This document shows positions 26,142-34,303 of a stretch of DNA of 64,000 nt, one piece after another. The translations under genes were made by a program, and so were the position numbers. Numbering within the stretch: position 1 is the first letter of the stretch; each line of letters starts with the position of its first letter. Below the pieces are notes generated by a model, which saw only the letters and a list, made by a program, of their open reading frames with translations, was not told where the DNA came from and did not search any database. Location: assembly GCF_004117055.1 (NCBI RefSeq), contig NZ_CP026363.1:1279001-1343000 (forward strand). The letters run 5' to 3'. Source of the stretch: Brevibacillus agri (GTDB taxonomy: Bacteria; Bacillota; Bacilli; Brevibacillales; Brevibacillaceae).

Positions 26142-26200
26142 TTGCAAAAAAGTATGACGTTATGTTATTATAACGTTATAAAAACGTATTATAAAATTAT
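26142..26200 (+). promoter_or_regulatory. paaA promoter region with operator site C
   Basis: TTGCAA at 26142-26147 is a plausible -35; TTATTA (26165-26170) 17 bases on, or TATTAT (26187-26192) with another -35, could be the -10. CGTTA (26158-26162), TAACG (26171-26175) and an overlapping CGTTA lie here, including the perfect palindrome TTATAACGTTATAA. It shares TAACGTTATA with site A. The exact -10 is uncertain. Confidence 0.55.
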
Positions 26201-26234
26201 CATAATGGACAACGGGTAAAAGGAGGTTTTCTCC

Positions 26235-27203
26235 ATGCAAACACAGATGGAACGTTCTGATTTGACGGAAAACGAAAAAATGGAAGCGTTTTTAGCGAGA
26301 ATCGATCGTGGAGAAAAGATCGAAGCGGATGACTGGATGCCAGACGATTATCGGAACCAGTTGATTAAGCTGATTTCGATGCACGGCATTAGCGAGATCA
26401 TGGGCGCTTTGCCGGAAAAGGAATGGGTTCCCAAGGCACCGACACTGCGCCGCAAGCTGGCGATCATGGCGAAGGTACAGGATGAGATGGGACACGGACA
26501 GCTTTTGCTGCGCGTAGCGGAAGATTTGCTGGCGCCGCTCGGCAAGACGCGCGAAGACTTGATGCAAGATTTGTTCGCGAAAAGACTGAAATTTCACAAT
26601 GTGTTCCACATGGAAGCGCCGACCTGGGCAGATGCCGGGGTGATCGGCTGGCTGGTTGACGGAGCCGCGATCATCACTCAGTCCATGTCGCTCGATACAT
26701 CGTATGCGCCGTATGCGCGGGCTTTGCACCGCATCTGTGCGGAGGAAAAATTCCATGCGCAGCATGGCGAGAGCATCGTGCTGGAGCTGGCAGAAGGCAC
26801 GGAGGAACAGCGCCAGATGCTGCAAGAGGCGATTACCCGCTGGTGGCCGTCGCTGTTGATGTTCTTCGGACCGCCTGAGAACGGCACGATCACGAGCAAC
26901 CAATCGACCAACATGCGCTACAAGATTCGCACGCAGACCAACGAAGAGCTGCGTCAGGTCTTTTTGAAAAAGTATTTGCCGCGCATTTTCCACCTGGGCT
27001 TCACGGTTCCGGACGATACGATCCACTTCGACGAAGAAAAAGATGAGTGGGTGTATCAGCAGCCTGACTGGGAAGCGTTCAAGCAGATCGTCAAAGGCAA
27101 CGGCCCTCGCTCTGCTCATCGTCTGAACCTTCGGGAAACATCGTATGAAGAAACAAAATGGGTGCGCGATGCGATTATGTCGTACGGCCGCCACGTAGGG
27201 TAG
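26235..27203 (+). CDS. paaA: Phenylacetyl-CoA epoxidase catalytic subunit
   Basis: The 322-residue PaaA carries the carboxylate-bridged diiron centre. Ligand motifs are visible as VQDEMGHGQLLLRVAEDL and ICAEEKFHAQHGESIVLEL (two ExxH-type pairs). PaaA with PaaC forms the oxygenase that epoxidises the ring of phenylacetyl-CoA. AAAGGAGGT precedes the ATG. It begins the paaABCD-aldehyde dehydrogenase unit. Confidence 0.96.
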   Translation: MQTQMERSDLTENEKMEAFLARIDRGEKIEADDWMPDDYRNQLIKLISMHGISEIMGALPEKEWVPKAPTLRRKLAIMAKVQDEMGHGQLLLRVAEDLLAPLGKTREDLMQDLFAKRLKFHNVFHMEAPTWADAGVIGWLVDGAAIITQSMSLDTSYAPYARALHRICAEEKFHAQHGESIVLELAEGTEEQRQMLQEAITRWWPSLLMFFGPPENGTITSNQSTNMRYKIRTQTNEELRQVFLKKYLPRIFHLGFTVPDDTIHFDEEKDEWVYQQPDWEAFKQIVKGNGPRSAHRLNLRETSYEETKWVRDAIMSYGRHVG

Positions 27204-27207
27204 GTGA

Positions 27208-27561
27208 ATGAATATGAACAACGAAACAGAAGCCAAAAACAACTTTTTCATATACGAGGTATTCAGCCAAAAAAGCGTAAACTCTTCGTTTGTCCATCAG
27301 TTCAGCCTTCTGGCTCCGAACAAGGAAGTGGCTTTGGCGATGGCGCGCGAGAACTTCTTGCGCCGCGAGACTTGTTTTAATCTCTGGGTCGTCAAGCGCG
27401 ACGATATTTACGGCTTGTCGCCGGAGGAGCGCCCGTTTTTGGAGCGGATCGACAACAAGAGCTACCGGGAGACGAGAGGCTACGGGGACTTGCAGGCGAG
27501 ATGGCGCCATCACCGGGAGAAGTACGAAGAAAAACAGAAGCATGCGGAAAGCGGCAGCTAA
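27208..27561 (+). CDS. paaB: Phenylacetyl-CoA epoxidase subunit PaaB
   Basis: The 117-residue PaaB has the family pattern YEVFSQKSVNSSFVHQFSLL, APNKEVALAMARENFLRR and CFNLWVVKRDDIYGLSPEER. It bridges PaaAC dimers in the complex. The first ATG is four bases after paaA; a second ATG at 27214 is possible. Confidence 0.94.
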   Translation: MNMNNETEAKNNFFIYEVFSQKSVNSSFVHQFSLLAPNKEVALAMARENFLRRETCFNLWVVKRDDIYGLSPEERPFLERIDNKSYRETRGYGDLQARWRHHREKYEEKQKHAESGS

Positions 27562-27578
27562 GCAGGAGGGAAACAATC

Positions 27579-28412
27579 ATGGGCGACTTTTCACGAGTAG
27601 AGACAGTAGAAGCGGCAAAGCAGAATCCAGAATACGCGCAAGCCTTGACTGATCTGTTGTTCCAACTGGCTGACGACGATTTTATTCTCGCGTACCGGGG
27701 CTCGGAATGGCTCGGGCTTGCCCCGCATATCGAAGAGGACGTCGCGTTTTCTTCCATGTCGCAGGACATGATGGGCCATGCCGTGATGTTTTATGAAATG
27801 CTGGAGCAGCTTGGCGTGGGCAAGGCAGACGATCTCGCGCAGCTTCGCGAAGCGGATGCGTTCCGCAACGCGATTCTGGTCGAACGCAAAAACGGGGAAG
27901 GCGACTACAACAGCGATCCACACTACGACTGGGCGTATGCGATTGTCCGCAGCTACGTGTACGGCTTGCACAAGCAAGTGCGCCTCGAGGCGTTGCTGCA
28001 ATCGTCCTATGTGCCGCTCACGCTGGTCAGCCGCAAAATGCTGACCGAGCATCGCTACCATCTGATGCACTGGCAAGTGTGGCTGAAGCAGCTTGCGAAC
28101 AGCACGCCGGAAGCGCGGCAACGGCTGGAAGCGGCGATTGCAAAAGTATGGCAGGATGCTGGAGAGCTTAGCCAGCTCGGTCCGAACGCGGACAGCATCG
28201 TCCGCTGTGGCCTGATTGCCGCTGAGAGCGAGCTGAAGCAGAAGTGGCTGACGCTTACGCAAGATATTTTCGAAAAAGCGGGACTTGTCTGGCCGGGAGA
28301 GCCGGGAGTGCCGGCGGAGCGCGGCCGTCATGGACAGCATACGGCTGAGCTGGCGCAAGCTTTGGCTACCTTGTCGGAAGTGTATCGCATCGATCCGGCC
28401 GCGAGCTGGTAA
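27579..28412 (+). CDS. paaC: Phenylacetyl-CoA epoxidase structural subunit PaaC
   Basis: This 277-residue ferritin-like protein pairs with PaaA (ALTDLLFQLADDDFILAYRG, SQDMMGHAVMFYEML, MLTEHRYHLMHWQVWLKQL). ATG 27579 follows AGCAGGAGGG. The upstream extension overlapping paaB is rejected. Confidence 0.94.
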   Translation: MGDFSRVETVEAAKQNPEYAQALTDLLFQLADDDFILAYRGSEWLGLAPHIEEDVAFSSMSQDMMGHAVMFYEMLEQLGVGKADDLAQLREADAFRNAILVERKNGEGDYNSDPHYDWAYAIVRSYVYGLHKQVRLEALLQSSYVPLTLVSRKMLTEHRYHLMHWQVWLKQLANSTPEARQRLEAAIAKVWQDAGELSQLGPNADSIVRCGLIAAESELKQKWLTLTQDIFEKAGLVWPGEPGVPAERGRHGQHTAELAQALATLSEVYRIDPAASW

Positions 28413-28427
28413 AAAGGGGTGATCTGC

Positions 28428-28931
28428 ATGGCGCAGGAAGGAATGCACGTACACGATGGACTGGAAGCGACATGCTGGGAACTGCTGCAGCAAGTGACTG
28501 ATCCGGAGATTCCGGTCATAAGCATGGTAGAGATGGGGATGATCCACCAGGTGCGGGTAGAGGACGATGTCGCGCATGTCGACGTGCTCCCTACCTTCGT
28601 CGGCTGTCCCGCGCTTGAGATCATGAAAAAGAACATCGCAGAAAAACTGGTGGAGGCGGAAGGCATCAGCAAAGTAGAAGTTCAGTTTGTCTACGACCCT
28701 GCCTGGACGTCCGATCGCATCGCGCCAGAGGCGAGAGGCAAGCTGAAAAGCTTTGGCATCGCACCGCCGCCAATCGATTTCAAACCGGGAGATGTCTGGG
28801 AGGTAACCTGTCCTTACTGCGACTCCCCATATACACAGATTGACAACCTGTTTGGCCCTGCCGCATGCCGCAGCATTTTGTACTGCCGGCATTGCAAAAA
28901 TCCGTTTGAGGCCCTAAAGCCAATCTATTGA
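28428..28931 (+). CDS. paaD: Phenylacetate pathway protein PaaD (MIP18/DUF59 type)
   Basis: The 167-residue protein has an N-terminal DUF59 domain (LLQQVTDPEIPVISMVEMGM, VLPTFVGCPALEIMKKNIAE). Its C-terminal Cys motif is CPYC...CRHCKNPFEALKPIY, with a further Cys at AACRS. PaaD is needed for a working epoxidase and is thought to help iron-sulfur maturation, which classically serves PaaE. PaaE is not encoded here, which makes its retention notable. ATG 28428 follows AAAAAGGGG. Confidence 0.93.
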   Translation: MAQEGMHVHDGLEATCWELLQQVTDPEIPVISMVEMGMIHQVRVEDDVAHVDVLPTFVGCPALEIMKKNIAEKLVEAEGISKVEVQFVYDPAWTSDRIAPEARGKLKSFGIAPPPIDFKPGDVWEVTCPYCDSPYTQIDNLFGPAACRSILYCRHCKNPFEALKPIY

Positions 28932-28956
28932 AGAGAGATTGAGAGGAGCGATAGTC

Positions 28957-30399
28957 ATGGGAGAGTACAAGCAAATGTATATCAATGGGGAATGGGTTTC
29001 CGCCGAGGGCGGCGAATCGATTCAGATCGTCAATCCGGCTACTGGCGAAGTCGTGGGAAGCGCCGCTTTTGGGGATGATCGCGATGCCAAAAAAGCGATT
29101 GATGCCGCACATGAGGCGTTTGGAAGCTGGTCTCGCCTGACTGCTCGCGAGCGCTCCAAATATTTGTACACCTTGTCCGAACTGGTCAAAAAAAGCCGCG
29201 ATGAGCTGGCTGGCATCATCTCAGCCGAAATGGGCAAGCCGCTCGGCGAGGCAAAAGGCGAAGTGCTGGGCGCGGCCGACAACTTCGTCTGGTACGCGGA
29301 AGAAGCGAAGCGCGTCTACGGCGAGACGATTCCTTCGTCTGTGCCGAACAAGCGGATCATGGTGCTCCGCCAGCCTGTAGGCGTGGTCGGGGCGATCACC
29401 CCATGGAACTTCCCGGTGAACATGGTCGCTCGCAAAATCGCTCCTGCTCTGGCGGCAGGCTGCACAGTGGTGTTGAAGCCTGCGGAGTCTACTCCTCTGT
29501 CTGCGATTCGCCTGTTTGAGCTGATCGAGCAGGCTGGCTTCCCGAAAGGCGTCGTCAACCTCGTCATCGGCAAGCCGGAATCGATCGGCCAGGAGTTTAT
29601 CGAAAATCCGAAACTGAGCAAAATCGGCTTTACAGGCTCTACTCGCGTCGGCAAGCTGCTGATGGAGGGCGCAGCGAAGCAGGTGAAGCGCGTCAGCATG
29701 GAGCTGGGCGGACATGCGCCGTTCATCGTATTCCCGGACGCGGATCTGGACGCGGCGGTCAAAGGGCTGTTTGAGAGCAAGTTCCGCAACTCCGGGCAAA
29801 TGTGCATTTGTACAAACCGCCTGTACGTCCACGAAGATGTGGCAGACGCGTTTACCGAAAAGCTGGTCGAGCGCCTGAAACGGGCAAAAGTAGGGGACGG
29901 ACGCCTGAAGGAGACAGAAATCGGTCCGCTGGTGAACGAGCGCGCGCTGAACAAAGTGCTGGAGCACATTGAGGACGCCAAGGAAAAAGGCGGTCAGGTC
30001 GTGTACGGCGGCAGCCGACTGACCGAAGGCGAATACGCGAACGGCTTCTATTGCGAGCCGACGGTCATCACGGGTGTGACAGAAGCGATGAAGATCGTCA
30101 GCGAAGAAACGTTTGGCCCTGTCGTTCCGCTCGTTCGCTTCACAGACGAAGCAGACGTGGTGCGACAAGCAAACGACACGCGCTACGGCCTTGCTGCCTA
30201 CGTGTACACGCGCGACAACCAGCGCTGCTTCCGCATGGCCGAGCAGTTGGAGTACGGCATTGTCGGCATCAATGACGGCTCGCCGACCCAGACGCAAGCT
30301 CCGTTCGGCGGATTCAAGGAAAGCGGTATCGGACGCGAAGGCGGACGCTACGGCATGGATGAGTATTTGGAGACGAAATTCGTTTCCTTCGGAGTGTAA
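28957..30399 (+). CDS. NAD(P)-dependent aldehyde dehydrogenase
   Basis: The 480-residue enzyme is closest in pattern to succinate-semialdehyde dehydrogenase (GabD-like). It has GAITPWNFPVNMVARKIAPA, GFTGSTRVGKLLMEGA, the general-base Glu in MELGGHAPF and the catalytic Cys in NSGQMC. In this operon it probably oxidises the semialdehyde from ring opening, a job done by the PaaZ dehydrogenase half in E. coli. That role is inferred from position. ATG 28957 follows GAGAGGAGCG; it ends at the block's right terminator. Confidence 0.9.
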   Translation: MGEYKQMYINGEWVSAEGGESIQIVNPATGEVVGSAAFGDDRDAKKAIDAAHEAFGSWSRLTARERSKYLYTLSELVKKSRDELAGIISAEMGKPLGEAKGEVLGAADNFVWYAEEAKRVYGETIPSSVPNKRIMVLRQPVGVVGAITPWNFPVNMVARKIAPALAAGCTVVLKPAESTPLSAIRLFELIEQAGFPKGVVNLVIGKPESIGQEFIENPKLSKIGFTGSTRVGKLLMEGAAKQVKRVSMELGGHAPFIVFPDADLDAAVKGLFESKFRNSGQMCICTNRLYVHEDVADAFTEKLVERLKRAKVGDGRLKETEIGPLVNERALNKVLEHIEDAKEKGGQVVYGGSRLTEGEYANGFYCEPTVITGVTEAMKIVSEETFGPVVPLVRFTDEADVVRQANDTRYGLAAYVYTRDNQRCFRMAEQLEYGIVGINDGSPTQTQAPFGGFKESGIGREGGRYGMDEYLETKFVSFGV

Positions 30400-30418
30400 G
30401 CCAAGCGAGTTTTTTTAC

Positions 30419-30447
30419 GAGACCAGAGGAATCTGGTCTCTTTTTTT
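30419..30447 (+). terminator. Terminator of the paaABCD unit
   Basis: GAGACCAGA (30419-30427) and TCTGGTCTC (30432-30440) form a perfect stem with a GGAA loop, followed by seven T. Confidence 0.92.
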
Positions 30448-30476
30448 ACAGATAAGAATTTATAAGATTCTTATCC
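30441..30476 (+). repeat. 36-base direct repeat, right copy (ctaG side)
   Basis: It matches 9505-9540 at 33 of 36 positions in the same orientation, again starting in the T-run of a terminator. The arms GATAAGAA and TTCTTATC are conserved and only the loop differs. Confidence 0.85.
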
Positions 30477-30734
30477 GGCATAAGTGTATTTGTCAACACT
30501 TTGTTCATTTTTCTTATCAAAGAAGAAGAGAATCAGCGGTATAATGGAGATTGTATAGAGGGCACCCTTATTAGGTAGATTAGAATTTAAAAAATTCCAA
30601 TCGACATAGCGCGCAGCTCGGCCAGATTGTAAAACGAAGCGGGCAGCAAGACTTGCGCCCGGTTGGGAGCGCTGGCCCTGCAACGACTGACGTGGCGAAG
30701 CCCCAGGCTTTACTATTAGGAAGGGAGGATTTGA
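30477..30734 (+). promoter_or_regulatory. ctaG leader: candidate promoter and folded 5' region
   Basis: No gene is seen. TATAAT lies at 30540-30545 without a convincing -35. Downstream, a GC-rich block can fold: GGCCAG (30620-30625) pairs with CTGGCC (30672-30677) and encloses a hairpin of GGGC-A-GCAA (30641-30649) with TTGCGCCC (30653-30660). A small GGC-GAA-GCC loop follows. It does not match a riboswitch class that I know. AGGAAGGGAGG serves ctaG. Confidence 0.45.
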
Positions 30735-31625
30735 ATGGGTCAGCATCAACACGAGCTGTCAGCGATGAACGCGACGGCATCCTTTTCAGATTTGTGGAGT
30801 CCCGATGTGATGCTTTTCACTCTGCTAATCGCTACGGTATATTTCCTGGTGACAGGTCCCATGCATAAACGTTTTGAAAATGCCACGATGGCAACCACGA
30901 GGCAAAAGCTGCTGTTTGTTTTTGCCCTGTTGCTGTTTTACGCAGCACAAGGGAGCCCGATCAGCTATTACGGCCATCATTACTTGTTCAGCTTGCACAT
31001 GCTGCAGCAATCGATCTTATACTTTGCCCTGCCTCCCATCGTGCTTTTGGCGATGCCTGAGTGGCTTCTGGAAAAAATCTTTCAGCCACGGCCGCTCAAC
31101 GCGATGCTGCGAGCTTTTACACATCCGTTAGTGGCTGCGCTTTTGTTCAATACGCTGTTTTCGTTTTACCACATCCCGTTTATTTTTGACGCGGCGGCGC
31201 TTCATCATCAATGGATGACGGTCTATCACGTTATTTTGATCCTGGCTGCCTTTGCGATGTGGTGGCCGATTGTCAGCCCGTTGTCCGACAGCAAGAGACA
31301 ACTGGCCGGATTGAAAAAGCTGGCGTACATCTTCGTCAACGGCGTGCTGATTACGCCCGCCTGTGCGCTGATTATTTTCGCGTCCGATCCGCTGTATGCG
31401 ACGTACATCTCGGCTCCGCAACTGTTCCCGAGCCTCAGCACTTTCAGCGACCAGCGGCTTGGCGGAATCATCATGAAGCTGGTGCAGGAGCTTGTGTACG
31501 GCTCTGTACTCGCCTATGTCTTCTACCACTGGTATAAGCAGGAGAAGCAGGACGACCTGCCCATGGATGAACAGCCAGGCGCCCTGCTGATGAAAACGCC
31601 GGCTACGGATGAAGGCAGGGTATAG
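30735..31625 (+). CDS. ctaG: Cytochrome c oxidase assembly factor CtaG (caa3 type)
   Basis: The 296-residue protein has seven hydrophobic segments and the caa3_CtaG pattern: FSDLWSPDVMLFTLLIATVY, YYGHHYLFSLHMLQQSILYF, PIVLLAMPEWL and LYATYISAPQLFPSLSTFSDQ. It is needed to build the caa3 CuB centre. It is separated from ctaCDEF by the phenylacetate block but remains next to ctaM, ctaB and ctaA. Confidence 0.94.
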   Translation: MGQHQHELSAMNATASFSDLWSPDVMLFTLLIATVYFLVTGPMHKRFENATMATTRQKLLFVFALLLFYAAQGSPISYYGHHYLFSLHMLQQSILYFALPPIVLLAMPEWLLEKIFQPRPLNAMLRAFTHPLVAALLFNTLFSFYHIPFIFDAAALHHQWMTVYHVILILAAFAMWWPIVSPLSDSKRQLAGLKKLAYIFVNGVLITPACALIIFASDPLYATYISAPQLFPSLSTFSDQRLGGIIMKLVQELVYGSVLAYVFYHWYKQEKQDDLPMDEQPGALLMKTPATDEGRV

Positions 31626-31659
31626 AATTATAGATAGATTATTCGAATGAGGTGTAGAA

Positions 31660-32118
31660 ATGTCCATCTTGCTGCCTACGATAAGCACATCGTTTATCGT
31701 CATCAGCGGTATTCTTGTCGCTTGTGGCTGGTATGCGGTCGCGAAGAAACAAATTGACAAACACATGAAGATCATGAAATGGGCTGCCATCTGTGCAACG
31801 ATCTTCTTTATCACGTATGTATCCAGAACGGCTTTTGTCGGAAACACGCATTTCGGTGGGCCTGACAGCTTGAAGCCAATCTACCAGACGTTCCTGATCT
31901 TTCATATCGTACTGGCTACGGTAGGGGGAGTAATGGGGCTGGTGACGCTCAGACACGCCTACAAAAACAACATTGCCGCCCACAGAAAAATCGGGCCGTG
32001 GACGTCGATCGTCTGGTTTGTCACCGCCATTACCGGAGCTACGGTGTACACCTTGCTCTACATCATTTATCCGGGCGGCGAGACAGCCGGCGTTCTGGAT
32101 GTTATTTTTGGCAAGTAG
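31660..32118 (+). CDS. ctaM: DUF420 oxidase assembly protein CtaM (YozB)
   Basis: A 152-residue four-helix membrane protein of DUF420 (SFIVISGILVACGWYAVAKK, HMKIMKWAAICATIFFITYV, FLIFHIVLATVGGVMGLVTL). CtaM is needed for heme-copper oxidase maturation in Staphylococcus, and B. subtilis YozB is its homolog. It lies 34 bases after ctaG behind TGAGGTG. Confidence 0.88.
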   Translation: MSILLPTISTSFIVISGILVACGWYAVAKKQIDKHMKIMKWAAICATIFFITYVSRTAFVGNTHFGGPDSLKPIYQTFLIFHIVLATVGGVMGLVTLRHAYKNNIAAHRKIGPWTSIVWFVTAITGATVYTLLYIIYPGGETAGVLDVIFGK

Positions 32119-32135
32119 GGCGTGCGCTTTTCAAG

Positions 32136-32165
32136 TTGACTAGCTTCTTTGGCATTCGATACAAT
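32136..32165 (+). promoter_or_regulatory. Candidate promoter of ctaB
   Basis: TTGACT (32136-32141) and TACAAT (32160-32165) are 18 bases apart. The ctaB GTG follows 64 bases later. Confidence 0.65.
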
Positions 32166-32229
32166 GAAAGTTAGTTTTTCCAATTGGATATTCGCATGTT
32201 CAGATAGATTCAGACAGGAGGTACAAAAC

Positions 32230-33165
32230 GTGGACCAGCAAGTGACAATGCAGGAATCGCTTGATACTGAGACGCCCCTGCACGCACAACCGGGAGAGCC
32301 GGCAACTTTTCGGGACTACGTAGAACTGACAAAGCCTGGAATTACGATGTCCAACCTGATGACCACTTTCGCTGCTTTATGGCTGGCATCTTACGGTTTT
32401 CCAGACTGGAAATTGGCGATTTTCACCATGCTCGGTACAGCTTTGGTGATTATGTCGGGTGCGACGTTAAACAACTACTATGACCGCGATCTGGACAAAA
32501 AAATGAAGCGGACCAAAGGGCGCGCGCTCGCAGCAGGGCGGATTTCTCCGCGCACCGCGATTCTGCTCGGAATCGGCTTGCTGCTCGCAGGTTTGGCCGT
32601 GCTGGCGGTATTCGCGAATCCGCTGGCTGCTGTCTGGGGACTGATCGGCCATATTTTCTACGTGCTGATTTACACACCGCTCAAGCGTGTGACTACCTTG
32701 AATACCGTCATTGGCGGGATTTCCGGTGCGGCTCCGCCAGTCATCGGCTGGGTAGCCGTCACAAACAGCATGGACCCGGCAGCGTGGCTGCTGTTCCTGA
32801 TTTTGTTCCTGTGGCAGCCGCCGCACTTCCTCGCGCTGGCGATGCTGAAAACAGAAGAATACCGCGCAGGCAATCTGCCGATGCTGCCAGTCGTCAAAGG
32901 CTTCGCCGAAACAAAGCGGCAAATGGTGCTGTGGGGCTCTGTCCTGTTCCCGGCTTCGCTCCTGCTCTTCATCCACGGCAGCGTAGGCTACGTCTACCTG
33001 GCTGTGATGGGCTTGATGGGCATCGTGTACATGGTGCTGCTGTTCCAAGGCTTCAAGGCCAAGGATGATCTCGCCTGGGCACGCAAGCTGTTCGGCTATT
33101 CGATCCTGTATTTGACGATCTTTTGTGCCGTCATTGTCATCAGCACAATGGTGTACCATTATTGA
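32230..33165 (+). CDS. ctaB: Protoheme IX farnesyltransferase (heme O synthase)
   Basis: The 311-residue UbiA-type membrane enzyme adds farnesyl to heme B to make heme O. It has YVELTKPGITMSNLMTTFAA, NNYYDRDLDKKMKRTKGR (Asp-rich substrate site), GHIFYVLIYTPLKR and WQPPHFLALAMLK. GTG 32230 follows ACAGGAGGT exactly; the possible extension to 32149 lacks a ribosome binding site. Confidence 0.94.
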   Translation: MDQQVTMQESLDTETPLHAQPGEPATFRDYVELTKPGITMSNLMTTFAALWLASYGFPDWKLAIFTMLGTALVIMSGATLNNYYDRDLDKKMKRTKGRALAAGRISPRTAILLGIGLLLAGLAVLAVFANPLAAVWGLIGHIFYVLIYTPLKRVTTLNTVIGGISGAAPPVIGWVAVTNSMDPAAWLLFLILFLWQPPHFLALAMLKTEEYRAGNLPMLPVVKGFAETKRQMVLWGSVLFPASLLLFIHGSVGYVYLAVMGLMGIVYMVLLFQGFKAKDDLAWARKLFGYSILYLTIFCAVIVISTMVYHY

Positions 33166-33192
33166 CACGAAACACTCACGAAATGTTCACGG

Positions 33193-33223
33193 AACATCCC
33201 TTGCTTAGCAGGGGATGTTTCAT
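33193..33223 (+). terminator. Terminator after ctaB
   Basis: AACATCCCTTGC pairs with GCAGGGGATGTT around a TTA loop (one T-G pair) and is followed by TTCATT. The T-tract is short, so read-through into ctaA is possible. Confidence 0.6.
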
Positions 33224-33301
33224 TAATGTAAGAGAGGGCAACAGTTAAGAGGCTGCTTCACCGTGAGTCTCAAACATCACAGGAAACAGGGTGTATTCAC
33301 T

Positions 33302-34216
33302 ATGGAAAAATGGCTGAAACCTCTAGCCGTTCTTGCTACTCTCGTCATGTTTATCGTCATGATCGCCGGGTCGCTTGTGACCAAAACGGATTCCGGTCTG
33401 GGCTGTGGAAACGACTGGCCGCTCTGTAATGGCAAGTGGGTCCCGGAATATACATTGGCATCAATTATTGAATACATGCACCGGTTGATTACAGGTGTGG
33501 CTGGCATCGTTGTGGTTGTTTTTTCCGTGCTGTGCTGGCGCCACTATCGGGGCAACCAGGAAGTGCGCAATCTCGCCCTGTTCGGTCTGTTTTTTATCGT
33601 TCTGGAGTCCATTCTCGGCGCTTCTGCGGTCATTTGGCCGCAATCGTCATCCGTGCTGGCTCTGCACTTCGGGTTTTCCCTGCTGGCTTTTACCGGCGTG
33701 TTCCTCTTGACCGGGTTCGTGCTGCAGCGGGACAAGATGGAGAGCATGGTGCAAGATACGGCATCGACGGGTTTTCGCAACTGGATGTGGGCCGTGGCGG
33801 CCTATACGTACGGTGTGGTCTATCTCGGAGCGTACGTCCGGCATACCGGATCGAGCATGGCTTGTAGCGATTGGCCGCTGTGCCAGGGGCAACTGATTCC
33901 TCAGCTCTCCGGCCAGACAGGCATTCATTTTGCCCACCGACTGGGCGCGTTGCTTCTCGTGTTTTTGCTGCTCGGAACGATGATTTATGCCATGCGCCAC
34001 TTCAAGGAAAAGCGCCGCGATCTGTACGGCGCAAGCATTCTCGCCTTCGTGCTGGTCATCCTCCAGGTGTTCAGCGGCGGATTCGTGGTTCTGTTCCAGC
34101 TTCACCTCTATGCTACGCTGCTCCACTCGATGATTATTACGATTCTTTTCGGGGTCATCAGTTACATGTGCTTGCAGTCGCACAAGTCGCCGCAAGCAGG
34201 CAAGCTGAGAAGATAG
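33302..34216 (+). CDS. ctaA: Heme A synthase
   Basis: The 304-residue membrane protein has eight hydrophobic segments. It shows the Gram-positive CtaA loop cysteine pair in GLGCGNDWPLCNGKW, heme-ligand histidines in EYMHRLITG and HFAHRLGALLLV, and a second loop CSDWPLCQGQ. It oxidises heme O to heme A. ATG 33302 is chosen because AGGGTG is eight bases upstream and it gives the usual short N-terminus; GTG 33263 is an alternative. Confidence 0.93.
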   Translation: MEKWLKPLAVLATLVMFIVMIAGSLVTKTDSGLGCGNDWPLCNGKWVPEYTLASIIEYMHRLITGVAGIVVVVFSVLCWRHYRGNQEVRNLALFGLFFIVLESILGASAVIWPQSSSVLALHFGFSLLAFTGVFLLTGFVLQRDKMESMVQDTASTGFRNWMWAVAAYTYGVVYLGAYVRHTGSSMACSDWPLCQGQLIPQLSGQTGIHFAHRLGALLLVFLLLGTMIYAMRHFKEKRRDLYGASILAFVLVILQVFSGGFVVLFQLHLYATLLHSMIITILFGVISYMCLQSHKSPQAGKLRR

Positions 34217-34235
34217 AGACAGTGATTCGCGCTTG

Positions 34236-34280
34236 AAAAAAGCCGCACTCCCGCTTTTGTGCAGGGGGTGCGGCTTTGTG
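34236..34280 (+). terminator. Bidirectional terminator between ctaA and the reverse gene
   Basis: AAAGCCGCACTCCC (34239-34252) pairs with GGGGGTGCGGCTTT (34264-34277). A-run on the left and T-run on the right let it end both ctaA and the converging gene. Confidence 0.85.
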
Positions 34281-34303
34281 CATTTTACGTTTGCGAACTG
34301 GCT

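Noticed and set aside
32149-32229. N-terminal extension of ctaB
   Set aside because: The frame is open but covers the predicted promoter -10 and lacks a ribosome binding site; GTG 32230 has an ideal one.
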